From NCBI GenBank assembly GCA_963580455.1, contig OY756958.1, forward strand, positions 14,520,501-14,584,500: 64,000 bases of DNA, read 5' to 3'. The notes below the pieces were generated by a model. The model was not told the origin of the DNA. It did no database searches and saw only the letters and a program-made list of their open reading frames with translations. Shown piece by piece: positions 50,997 to 63,492 of the stretch (the stretch's first letter is position 1; each line of letters begins with the position of its first letter). Source of the DNA: Euonymus europaeus. Its lineage: Eukaryota > Streptophyta > Magnoliopsida > Celastrales > Celastraceae. Position numbers and translations under genes: made by a program.

Positions 50997-51099
50997 CGGT
51001 GTACAGTTTTTCTAGTTCTTCTATGTCAAATTTTACGACTATAAGCATTCTAGATTATTTCGATGCCAAAACCCCAACTTTCTATGACAAATGGACAAA

Positions 51100-52111
51100 A
51101 ATGTTTAAAGCTCCTCCATAGAGTGAGTTGAGCAACTTCGGAATATCAAAGTTGCTCGGTGTACACTTTTTGTTGTTCTTCTATGTCAAATTTTACGAGT
51201 ATAAGCTTCCTAGATTATTTCGATGCCAAAACACCAACTATTAATGACAAATCGAAAAAACCGTTAAAAGCTACTCCATAGAGAGAGTTGAGCAACTTCG
51301 GACCATAAAAGTTGCTCGGTGTACACTTTTTATTGTTCTTCTATGTCAAATTTTACGACTATAAGCATCCTAGATTATTTCGATGCCAAAACCCCAACTT
51401 TCTATGACAAATGGACAAAAACGTTAAAAGCACCTCCATAGAAAGAGTTGTGCAACATCGGACTATCAAAGTTGCTCGGTGTACACTTTTTATTGTTCTT
51501 CTATGTCAAATTTTACGAGTATAAGCATCCTAGATTATTTCGATGCCAAAACCCAACTTTCTATGACAAATGGACAAAAACGTTAAAAGCTCCTCCATAG
51601 AAAGAGTTGTGCAACTTCGGACTATCAAAGTTTCTCGGTGTACACTTTTTATTGTTCTTCTATGTCAAATTTTACGAGTATAAGCTTGCTAGATTATTTC
51701 GATTCCAAAACCCCAACTTTCTATGACAAATGGACAAAAACGGTAAAAGCTCCTCCATATAGTGAGTTGTGCAACTTCGGACTATGAAAGTTGCTCGGTG
51801 TACACTTTTTATTGTTCTTCTATGTCAAATTTTACGAGTATAAGCTTCGTAGACTATTTCGATTCCAAAACCACAACTTTCTATGACAAATGGACAAAAA
51901 CGTTAAAAGCTCCTCCATAGAGAGAGTTGTGCAACTTCGGACTATCAAAGTTGCTCGGTGTACACTTTTTATTGTTATTCTATGTCAAATTGTACGAGTA
52001 TAAGCTTCCTAGATTATTTCGATTCCAAAACCCCAACTTTCTATGACAAATGGACAAAACCATTTAAAGCTACTCCATAAAGAGAGTTGTGCAACTTCGG
52101 TCTATCAAAGT
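51100..52111. repeat. 9-mer-offset (1,435 bp) block, copy 2
   Basis: This is the partner of 49,665-50,676. It is preceded by a 'gtacagtttttctag' monomer (51,001) that copy 1 lacks, and it continues into 'ctcggtgtacatttttt' (about 52,114), as in the 18-mer family. Confidence 0.84.
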
Positions 52112-53280
52112 TGCTCGGTGTACATTTTTTATTGTTCTTCTATGTGAAATTTTACGACTATAAGCATCCTAGATTATTTCGATGCCAAAACCCCAACTTT
52201 CTATGACAAATGGACAAAAACGTTAAAAGCTCCTCCATAGAGAAAGTTCTGCAACTTCGGACTATCAAAGTTGCTCGGTGTACACTTTTTATTGTTCTTC
52301 TATGTCAAATTTTACGAGTATAAGCTTCCTAAATTATTTCGATTCCAAAACCCCAACTTTCTATGACAAATGGACAAAAACGTTAAAAGCTCCTCCATAG
52401 AGTGAGTTGTGCTACTTCATACTACGAAAGTTGCTCGGTGTATACTTTTTATTGTTCTTCTATGTCAAATTTTACGAGTATAAGCTTCCTAGATTATTTC
52501 GATCCCAAAACCCTAACTTTCTATGACAAATGGACAAAAACGTTAAAAGCTCCTCCATAGAGAGAGTTGTGAAACTTCGGACTATCAAAGTTGCTCGTTG
52601 TACACTTTTTATTGTTCTTCTATGTCTAATTTTACGAGTATAAGCTTCCTAGATTATTTCGATGCAAAAACACCAACTATCAATGACAAATCGACAAAAC
52701 CGTTAAAAGCTACTCAATAGAGAGAGTTGAGCAACTTCGGACCATAAAAGTTGCTCGGTGTACACTTTTTATTGTTCTTCTATGTCAAATTTTACGACTA
52801 TAAGCATCCTAGATTATTTCGATGCCAAAACCTCAACTTTCTATGACAAATGGACAAAAACGTTAAAAGCTCCTCCATAGAGAGTGTTGTGCAACTTCGG
52901 ACTATCAAAGTTGCTCGGTGTACACTTTTTATTGTTCTTCTATGTCAAATTTAACGACTATGAGCTTCCTAGATTATTTCGATGCCAAAACCCCAACTTT
53001 CTATGACAAATGGACAAAACTGTTTAAAGCTCCTCCATAGAGTGACTTGTGCAACTTCGGACTATAAAAGTTGCTCGGTCTACACTTTTTATTGTTCTTC
53101 TATGTCAAACTTTACGAGTATAAGCTTCCTAGATTATTTCGATCCCAAAACCCTAACTTTCTATGACAAATGGACAAAAACGTTAAAAGCTCCTCCATAG
53201 AGAGAGTTGTGAAACTTCGGACTATCAAAGTTGCTCGTTGTACACTTTTTATTGTTCTTCTATGTCTAATTTTACGAGTA

Positions 53281-55833
53281 TAAGCATCCTAGATTATTTC
53301 GATGCCAAAACCCAACTTTCTATGACAAATGGACAAAACCGTTTAAAGCTCCTCCATAGAGTGAGTTGTACAACATCGGACTATAGAAGTTGCTAGGTGT
53401 ACACTTTTTATTGTTCTTCTATGTCAAACTTTACGAGTATAAGCTTTCTAGATTATTTCGATTCCAAAACTCAAACTTTCTATGACAAATGGACAAAAAT
53501 GTTAAAAGCTCCTCCATAGAGAGAGTTGTGCAACTTCGGACTATTAAAGTTGCTCGGTGTACACTTTTTATTGTTCTTCTATGTCAAATTTTACGACTAT
53601 ATGCATCCTAGATTATTTCGTAGCCAAAACCCAACTTTCTATGACAAATGGACAAAACCGTTTAAAGCTCCTCCATAGAGTGAGTTGTACAACATCGGAC
53701 TATAGAAGTTGCTAGGTGTACATTTTTTATTGTTCTTCTATGTCAAACTTTACGAGTATAAGCTTTCTGGATTATTTCGATTCCAAAATCCAAACTTTCT
53801 ATGACAAATGGACAAAAACGTTAAAAGCTCCTCCATAGAGAGAGTTGTGCAACTTCGGAGTATTAAAGTTGCTCGGTGTACACTTTTTATTGTTCTTCTA
53901 TGTCAAATTTTACGACTATATGCATCCTAGATTATTTCGAAGCCAAAACCCCAACTTTCTATGACAAATGGACAAAAACGATAAAAGCTCTTGCATAGAG
54001 AGAGTTGTTCAACTTCGGACTATCGAAGTTGCTCGGTGTTCACTTTTTATTGTTCTTCTATGTCAAATTTTACGAGTATAAGCATCCTAGATTATTTCGA
54101 TGCCAATACCCAACTTTCTATGAAAAATAGACAAAAACGTTAAAAGCTCCTCCATAGAGAGAGTTGTGCAACTTCGGACTATCAAAGTAGCTCGGTGTAC
54201 ACTTTTTATTGTTCTTCTATATCAAATTTTACGAGTATAAGCTTCCTAAATTATTTCGATGCCAAAACTCTAACTTTCTTTAACAAATGGACAAAACCGT
54301 TTAAAGCTACTCCATAGAGAGAGTTGTGCAACTTTGGACTAAAAAAGTTACTGGGTGTATACTTTTTATTGTTCTTCTATGTCAAATTTTACGAGTATAA
54401 GCTTCCTAGGTTATTTCGATGTGAAAACACCGGCTTTACAAGACAAATGGACAAAAACGTTAAAGCTCCTCCATAGAGTGAGTTGTGCAACATCGGACTA
54501 TCAAAGTTGCCCGGTGTACACTTTATATTTTTCTTCTATGTCAAATTATACGAGTATAAGCTTCCTAGATTATTTCGATGCCAAAACCCGAACTTTCTAT
54601 GACAAATGGACAAAACCGTTTAAAGCTCGTCCATAGAGTGAGTTGTGCAAGATCGGACTATCAAAGTTGCTGGTGTACACTTTTTTGTTGTTCTTCTATG
54701 TCAAATTTTACGAGTATAAGCTTCCTGGATTATTTCGATTCCAAAACCCAACTTTCTATGACAAATGGACAAAAACATTAAAAGCTCCTCCATAGAGAGA
54801 GTTGTGCAACTTCGGACTATCAAAGTTGCTCGTTGTACACTTTTTATTGTTCTTCTATGTCAAATTTTTCGAGTATAAGCTTCCTAGATTATTTCGATGC
54901 CAAAACCCCAACTTTCTATGACAAATGGACAAAACCGTTTAAAGCTCCTCCATAGAGTGAGTTGTTCAACTTCGGACTATCAAAGTTCCTGGTGTACACT
55001 TTTTATTGTTCTTCTATGTCAAATTTTACGAGTATAAGCTTCCTAGATTATTTTGATTCCAAAACCCCAACTTTCTATGACAAATGAACAAAAACGTTAA
55101 AAGCTCCTCCATAGAGAGAGTTGTGCAACTTCGGACTATCAAAGTTGCTCGTTGTACACTTTTTATAGTTGTTCTATGTCAAATTTTACGAGTATAAGCT
55201 TACTAGATTATTTCGATGCCTAAACCCCAACTTTCTATGACAAATGGACAAAACCGTTTAAAGCTCCTCCATAGAGTGAGTTGAGCAACTTCGGACTATC
55301 AAAGTTGCTGGTGTACACTTTTTATTGTTCTTCTATGTCAAATTTTACGAGTATATGCTTGCTGGATTATTTCGATTCCAAAACCCCAACTTTCTATGAC
55401 AAATGGACAAAAACATTAAAAGCCCTTCTATAGAGAGAGTTGTGCAACTTCGGACTATCAAAATTGCTCGGTGTACACTTTTTAATGTTATTCTATGTCA
55501 AATTTTACGAGTCTAAGCTTCCTAGATTATTTCGATGCCAAAACCCCAACTTTCTATGACAAATGTATAAAACCATTTAAAGCTCCTCCATAGAGTGAGT
55601 TGAGCAACTTCGGAATATCAAAGTTGCTCGGTGTACACTTTTTGTTGTTCTTCTATGTCAAATTTTACGAGTATAAGCTTCCTAGATTATTTCGATGCCA
55701 AAACACCAACTATCAATGACAAATCGGAAAAACCGTTAAAATCTACTCCATAGAGAGAGTTGAGCAACTTCGGACCATAAAAGTTGCCCGGTGTACACTT
55801 TATATTGTTCTTCTATGTCAAATTTTACGACTA
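53281..55833. repeat. 16-mer HOR (2,553 bp), copy 1
   Basis: This is the first unit of a regular array with period 2,553 (16 x 160 minus 7). The 'gatgtgaaaacaccggc' monomer recurs at 54,355, 56,908, 59,461 and 62,014, and 'acaacatcggactatag' at 53,690, 56,243, 58,796 and 61,349. The left edge is set by 'tacgagta' here against 'tacgactat' in copy 2. Private variants include 'ttcgtagcc' (about 53,620), 'cttttttgttg' with one added base (54,679) and 'gtagctcgg' (54,188). Confidence 0.9.
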
Positions 55834-58386
55834 TAAGCATCCTAGATTATTTCGATGCCAAAACCCAACTTTCTATGACAAATGGACAAAACCGTTTAAA
55901 GCTCCTCCATAGAGTGAGTTGTACAACATCGGACTATAGAAGTTGCTAGGTGTACACTTTTTATTGTTCTTCTATGTCAAACTTTACGAGTATAAGCTTT
56001 CTAGATTATTTCGATTCCAAAACTCAAACTTTCTATGACAAATGGACAAAAATGTTAAAAGCTCCTCCATAGAGAGAGTTGTGCAACTTCGGACTATTAA
56101 AGTTGCTCGGTGTACACTTTTTATTGTTCTTCTATGTCAAATTTTACGACTATATGCATCCTAGATTATTTCGAAGCCAAAACCCAACTTTCTATGACAA
56201 ATGGACAAAACCGTTTAAAGCTCCTCCATAGAGTGAGTTGTACAACATCGGACTATAGAAGTTGCTAGGTGTACATTTTTTATTGTTCTTCTATGTCAAA
56301 CTTTACGAGTATAAGCTTTCTAGATTATTTCGATTCCAAAATCCAAACTTTCTATGACAAATGGACAAAAACGTTAAAAGCTCCTCCATAGAGAGAGTTG
56401 TGCAACTTCGGAGTTTTAAAGTTGCTCGGTGTACACTTTTTATTGTTCTTCTATCTCAAATTTTACGACTATATGCATCCTAGATTATTTCGAAGCCAAA
56501 ACCCCAACTTTCTATGACAAATGGACAAAAACGATAAAAGCTCTTGCATAGAGAGAGTTGTTCAACTTCGGACTATCGAAGTTGCTCGGTGTTCACTTTT
56601 TATTGTTCTTCTATGTCAAATTTTACGAGTATAAGCATCCCAGATTATTTCGATGCCAACACCCAACTTTCTATGAAAAATAGACAAAAACGTTAAAAGC
56701 TCCTCCATAGAGAGAGTTGTGCAACTTCGGACTATCAAAGTTGCTCGGTGTACACTTTTTATTGTTCTTCTATATCAAATTTTACGAGTATAAGCTTCCT
56801 AAATTATTTCGATGCCAAAACTCTAACTTTCTTTAACAAATGGACAAAACCGTTTAAAGCTACTCCATAGAGAGAGTTGTGCAACTTTGGACTAAAAAAG
56901 TTACTGGGTGTATACTTTTTATTGTTCTTCTATGTCAAATTTTACGAGTATAAGCTTCCTAGATTATTTCGATGTGAAAACACCGGCTTTACAAGACAAA
57001 TGGACAAAAACGTTAAAGCTCCTCCATAGAGTGAGTTGTGCAACATCGGACTATCAAAGTTGCCCGGTGTACACTTTATATTGTACTTCTATGTCAAATT
57101 ATACGAGTATAAGCTTCCTAGATTATTTCGATGCCAAAACCCGAACTTTCTATGACAAATGGACAAAACCGTTTAAAGCTCGTCCATAGAGTGAGTTGTG
57201 CATGATCGGACTATCAAAGTTGCTGGTGTACACTTTTTGTTGTTCTTCTATGTCAAATTTTACGAGTATAAGCTTCCTGGATTATTTCGATTCCAAAACC
57301 CAACTTTCTATGACAAATGGACAAAAACAATAAAAGCTCCTCCATAGAGAGAGTTGTGCAACTTCGGACTATCAAAGTTGCTCGTTGTACACTTTTTATT
57401 GTTCTTCTATGTCAAATTTTTCGAGTATAAGCTTCCTAGATTATTTCGATGCCAAAACCCCAACTTTCTATGACAAATGGACAAAACCGTTTAAAGCTCC
57501 TCCATAGAGTGAGTTGTTCAACTTCGGACTATCAAAGTTCCTGGTGTACACTTTTTATTGTTCTTCTATGTCAAATTTTACGAGTATAAGCTTCCTAGAT
57601 TATTTCGATTCCAAAACCCCAACTTTCTATGACAAATGAACAAAAACGTTAAAAGCTCCTCCATAGAGAGAGTTGTGCAACTTCGGACTATCAAAGTTGC
57701 TCGTTGTACACTTTTTATTGTTGTTCTATGTCAAATTTTACGAGTATAAGCTTACTAGATTATTTCGATGCCTAAACCCCAACTTTCTATGACAAATGGA
57801 CAAAACCGTTTAAAGCTCCTCCATAGAGTGAGTTGAGCAACTTCGGACTATCAAAGTTGCTGGTGTACACTTTTTATTGTTCTTCTATGTCAAATTTTAC
57901 GAGTATATGCTTGCTGGATTATTTTGATTCCAAAACCCCAACTTTCTATGACAAATGGACAAAAACATTAAAAGCTCTTCTATAGAGAGAGTTGTGCAAC
58001 TTCGGACTATCAAAATTGCTCGGTGTACACTTTTTAATGTTATTCTATGTCAAATTTTACGAGTCTAAGCTTCCTAGATTATTTCGATGCCAAAACCCCA
58101 ACTTTCTATGACAAATGTATAAAACCATTTAAAGCTCCTCCATAGAGTGAGTTGAGCAACTTCGGAATATCAAAGTTGCTCGGTGTACACTTTTTGTTGT
58201 TCTTCTATGTCAAATTTTACGAGTATAAGCTTCCTAGATTATTTCGATGCCAAAACACCAACTATCAATGACAAATCGAAAAAACCGTTAAAATCTACTC
58301 CATAGAGAGAGTTGAGCAACTTCGGACCATAAAAGTTGCCCGGTGTACACTTTATATTGTTCTTCTATGTCAAATTTTACGACTAT
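55834..58386. repeat. 16-mer HOR (2,553 bp), copy 2
   Basis: This copy follows copy 1 closely. Private changes include 'gagttttaaag' (about 56,411), 'ttctatctcaaa' (56,450), 'gatgccaacaccc' (56,652) and 'ttgtacttc' (57,080). The first two monomers are of the same type as in copy 1 ('aaccgtttaaagctcc' and 'gagttgtac'). Confidence 0.92.
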
Positions 58387-60939
58387 AAGCATCCTAGATT
58401 ATTTCGATGCCAAAACCCCAACTTTCTATGACAAATGGACAAAAACGTTAAAAGCTCCTCCATAGAAAGAGTTGTGCAACATCGGACTATAGAAGTTGCT
58501 AGGTGTACACTTTTTATTGTTCTTCTATGTCAAATTTTACGAGTATAAGCATCCCAGATTATTTCGATGTCAAAACCCAACTTTCTATGACAAATGGACA
58601 AAAACGTTAAAAGCTCCTCCATAGAAAGAGTTGTCCAACTTCGGACTATCAAAGTTGCTCGGTGTACACTTTTTATTGTTCTTCTATGTCAAATTTTACG
58701 AGTATAAGCTTGCTAGATTATTTCGATGCCAAAACCCCAACTTTCTTTGACAAATGGACAAAACCGTTTAAAGCTCCTCCATAGAGTGAGTTGTACAACA
58801 TCGGACTATAGAAGTTGCTAGGTGTACATTTTTTATTGTTCTTCTATGTCAAACTTTACGAGTATAAGCTTTCTAGATTATTTCGACTCCAAAATCCAAA
58901 CTTTCTATGACAAATGGACAAAAACGTTAAAAGCTCCTCCATAGAGAGAGTTGTGCAACTTCGGAGTATTAAAGTTGCTCGGTGTACACTTTTTATTGTT
59001 CTTCTATGTCAAATTTTACGACTATATGCATCCTAGATTATTTCGAAGCCAAAACCCCAACTTTCTATGACAAATGGACAAAAACGTTAAAAGCTCTTGC
59101 ATAGAGAGAGTTGTTCAACTTCGGACTATCGAAGTTGCTCGGTGTTCACTTTTTATTGTTCTTCTATGTCAAATTTTACGAGTATAAGCATCCTAGATTA
59201 TTTCGATGCCAATACCCAACTTTCTATGAAAAATAGACAAAAACGTTAAAAGCTCCTCCATAGAGAGAGTTGTGCAACTTCGGACTATCAAAGTTGCTCG
59301 GTGTACACTTTTTATTGTTCTTCTATATCAAATTTTACGAGTATAAGCTTCCTAAATTATTTCGATGCCAAAACTCTAACTTTCTTTAACAAATGGACAA
59401 AACCGTTTAAAGCTACTCCATAGAGAGAGTTGTGCAACTTTGGACTAAAAAAGTTACTGGGTGTATACTTTTTATTGTTCTTCTATGTCAAATTTTACGA
59501 GTATAAGCTTCCTAGATTATTTCGATGTGAAAACACCGGCTTTACAAGACAAATGGACAAAAACGTTAAAGCTCCTCCATAGAGTGAGTTGTGCAACATC
59601 GGACTATCAAAGTTGCCCGGTGTACACTTTATATTGTTCTTCTTTGTCAAATTATACGAGTATAAGCTTCCTAGATTATTTCGATGCCAAAACCCGAACT
59701 TTCTATGACAAATGGACAAAACCGTTTAAAGCTCGTCCATAGAGTGAGTTGTGCATGATCGGACTATCAAAGTTGCTGGTGTACACTTTTTGTTGTTCTT
59801 CTATGTCAAATTTTACGAGTATAAGCTTCCTGGATTATTTCGATTCCAAAACCCAACTTTCTATGACAAATGGACAAAAACAATAAAAGCTCCTCCATAG
59901 AGAGAGTTGTGCAACTTCGGACTATCAAAGTTGCTCGTTGTACACTTTTTATTGTTCTTCTATGTCAAATTTTTCGAGTATAAGCTTCCTAGATTATTTC
60001 GATGCCAAAACCCCAACTTTCTATGACAAATGGACAAAACCGTTTAAAGCTCCTCCATAGAGTGAGTTGTTCAACTTCGGACTATCAAAGTTCCTGGTGT
60101 ACACTTTTTATTGTTCTTCTATGTCAAATTTTACGAGTATAAGCTTCCTAGATTATTTCGATTCCAAAACCCCAACTTTCTATGACAAATGAACAAAAAC
60201 GTTAAAAGCTCCTCCATAGAGAGAGTTGTGCAACTTCGGACTATCAAAGTTGCTCGTTGTACACTTTTTATTGTTGTTCTATGTCAAATTTTACGAGTAT
60301 AAGCTTACTAGATTATTTCGATGCCTAAACCCCAACTTTCTATGACAAATGGACAAAACCGTTTAAAGCTCCTCCATAGAGTGAGTTGAGCAACTTCGGA
60401 CTATCAAAGTTGCTGGTGTACACTTTTTATTGTTCTTCTATGTCAAATTTTACGAGTATATGCTTGCTGGATTATTTTGATTCCAAAACCCCAACTTTCT
60501 ATGACAAATGGACAAAAACATTAAAAGCTCTTCTATAGAGAGAGTTGTGCAACTTCGGACTATCAAAATTGCTCGGTGTACACTTTTTAATGTTATTCTA
60601 TGTCAAATTTTACGAGTCTAAGCTTCCTAGATTATTTCGATGCCAAAACCCCAACTTTCTATGACAAATGTATAAAACCATTTAAAGCTCCTCCATAGAG
60701 TGAGTTGAGCAACTTCGGAATATCAAAGTTGCTCGGTGTACACTTTTTGTTGTTCTTCTATGTCAAATTTTACGAGTATAAGCTTCCTAGATTATTTCGA
60801 TGCCAAAACACCAACTATCAATGACAAATCGAAAAAACCGTTAAAATCTACTCCATAGAGAGAGTTGAGCAACTTCGGACCATAAAAGTTGCCCGGTGTA
60901 CACTTTATATTGTTCTTCTATGTCAAATTTTACGACTAT
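58387..60939. repeat. 16-mer HOR (2,553 bp), copy 3
   Basis: The period is kept, but the first two to three monomers (to about 58,735) are of a different type from copies 1 and 2, with 'catagaaagagttg' and 'gatgtcaaaaccc' boxes. The rest is almost unchanged. A short tract at 58,481-58,502 inside the first replaced monomer is of the 'atcggactatag' type. Confidence 0.92.
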
Positions 60940-63492
60940 AAGCATCCTAGATTATTTCGATGCCAAAACCCCAACTTTCTATGACAAATGGACAAAAACG
61001 TTAAAAGCTCCTCCATAGAAAGAGTTGTGCAACATCGGACTATAGAAGTTGCTAGGTGTACACTTTTTATTGTTCTTCTATGTCAAATTTTACGAGTATA
61101 AGCATCCTAGATTATTTCGATGTCAAAACCCAACTTTCTATGACAAATGGACAAAAACGTTAAAAGCTCCTCCATAGAAAGAGTTGTCCAACTTCGGACT
61201 ATCAAAGTTGCTCGGTGTACACTTTTTATTGTTCTTCTATGTCAAATTTTACGAGTATAAGCTTGCTAGATTATTTCGATGCCAAAACCCCAACTTTCTT
61301 TGACAAATGGACAAAACCGTTTAAAGCTCCTCCATAGAGTGAGTTGTACAACATCGGACTATAGAAGTTGCTAGGTGTACATTTTTTATTGTTCTTCTAT
61401 GTCAAACTTTACGAGTATAAGCTTTCTAGATTATTTCGACTCCAAAATCCAAACTTTCTATGACAAATGGACAAAAACGTTAAAAGCTCCTCCATAGAGA
61501 GAGTTGTGCAACTTCGGAGTATTAAAGTTGCTCGGTGTACACTTTTTATTGTTCTTCTATGTCAAATTTTACGACTATATGCATCCTAGATTATTTCGAA
61601 GCCAAAACCCCAACTTTCTATGACAAATGGACAAAAACGTTAAAAGCTCTTGCATAGAGAGAGTTGTTCAACTTCGGACTATCGAAGTTGCTCGGTGTTC
61701 ACTTTTTATTGTTCTTCTATGTCAAATTTTACGAGTATAAGCATCCTAGATTATTTCGATGCCAATACCCAACTTTCTATGAAAAATAGACAAAAACGTT
61801 AAAAGCTCCTCCATAGAGAGAGTTGTGCAACTTCGGACTATCAAAGTTGCTCGGTGTACACTTTTTATTGTTCTTCTATATCAAATTTTACGAGTATAAG
61901 CTTCCTAAATTATTTCGATGCCAAAACTCTAACTTTCTTTAACAAATGGACAAAACCGTTTAAAGCTACTCCATAGAGAGAGTTGTGCAACTTTGGACTA
62001 AAAAAGTTACTGGGTGTATACTTTTTATTGTTCTTCTATGTCAAATTTTACGAGTATAAGCTTCCTAGATTATTTCGATGTGAAAACACCGGCTTTACAA
62101 GACAAATGGACAAAAACGTTAAAGCTCCTCCATAGAGTGAGTTGTGCAACATCGGACTATCAAAGTTGCCCGGTGTACACTTTATATTGTTCTTCTTTGT
62201 CAAATTATACGAGTATAAGCTTCCTAGATTATTTCGATGCAATAACCCGAACTTTCTATGACAAATGGACAAAACCGTTTAAAGCTCGTCCATAGAGTGA
62301 GTTGTGCATGATCGGACTATCAAAGTTGCTGGTGTACACTTTTTGTTGTTCTTCTATGTCAAATTTTACGAGTATAAGCTTCCTGGATTATTTCGATTCC
62401 AAAACCCAACTTTCTATGACAAATGGACAAAAACAATAAAAGCTCCTCCATAGAGAGAGTTGTGCAACTTCGGACTATCAAAGTTGCTCGTTGTACACTT
62501 TTTATTGTTCTTCTATGTCAAATTTTTCGAGTATAAGCTTCCTAGATTATTTCGATGCCAAAACCCCAACTTTCTATGACAAATGGACAAAACCGTTTAA
62601 AGCTCCTCCATAGAGTGAGTTGTTCAACTTCGGACTATCAAAGTTCCTGGTGTACACTTTTTATTGTTCTTCTATGTCAAATTTTACGAGTATAAGCTTC
62701 CTAGATTATTTCGATTCCAAAACCCCAACTTTCTATGACAAATGAACAAAAACGTTAAAAGCTCCTCCATAGAGAGAGTTGTGCAACTTCGGACTATCAA
62801 AGTTGCTCGTTGTACACTTTTTATTGTTGTTCTATGTCAAATTTTACGAGTATAAGCTTACTAGATTATTTCGATGCCTAAACCCCAACTTTCTATGACA
62901 AATGGACAAAACCGTTTAAAGCTCCTCCATAGAGTGAGTTGAGCAACTTCGGACTATCAAAGTTGCTGGTGTACACTTTTTATTGTTCTTCTATGTCAAA
63001 TTTTACGAGTATATGCTTGCTGGATTATTTTGATTCCAAAACCCCAACTTTCTATGACAAATGGACAAAAACATTAAAAGCTCTTCTATAGAGAGAGTTG
63101 TGCAACTTCGGACTATCAAAATTGCTCGGTGTACACTTTTTAATGTTATTCTATGTCAAATTTTACGAGTCTAAGCTTCCTAGATTATTTCGATGCCAAA
63201 ACCCCAACTTTCTATGACAAATGTATAAAACCATTTAAAGCTCCTCCATAGAGTGAGTTGAGCAACTTCGGAATATCAAAGTTGCTCGGTGTACACTTTT
63301 TGTTGTTCTTCTATGTCAAATTTTACGAGTATAAGCTTCCTAGATTATTTCGATGCCAAAACACCAACTATCAATGACAAATCGAAAAAACCGTTAAAAT
63401 CTACTCCATAGAGAGAGTTGAGCAACTTCGGACCATAAAAGTTGCCCGGTGTACACTTTATATTGTTCTTCTATGTCAAATTTTACGACTAT
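60940..63492. repeat. 16-mer HOR (2,553 bp), copy 4
   Basis: This is nearly identical to copy 3. The differences I saw include 'catcctag' for 'catcccag' (about 61,106) and 'gcaataaccc' for 'gccaaaaccc' (62,238). Copies 3 and 4 therefore form the youngest pair in the window. Confidence 0.93.

Larger units (their letters stand above)
48276..53280. repeat. Mosaic zone between the segmental block and the 2,553-bp array
   Basis: Pieces of several HOR families are joined here. 48,271 onward matches 53,380 onward (offset 5,109), while 48,817-49,950 matches 54,724-55,857 (offset 5,907), so this zone lacks about five monomers present in the 2,553-bp unit. The segment 49,665-50,676 recurs at 51,100-52,111, two 158-bp monomers lie side by side at 50,681, and 52,485-52,645 recurs at 53,125-53,285 (640 bp). 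There is no sequence other than satellite. Confidence 0.8.

Noticed and set aside
59495..59719. Minus-strand open frames of 74 codons (59,495-59,719 and 62,048-62,272)
   Set aside because: They are complements of the same satellite, present in two copies because the 2,553-bp HOR is repeated. There is no sign of a coding gene.
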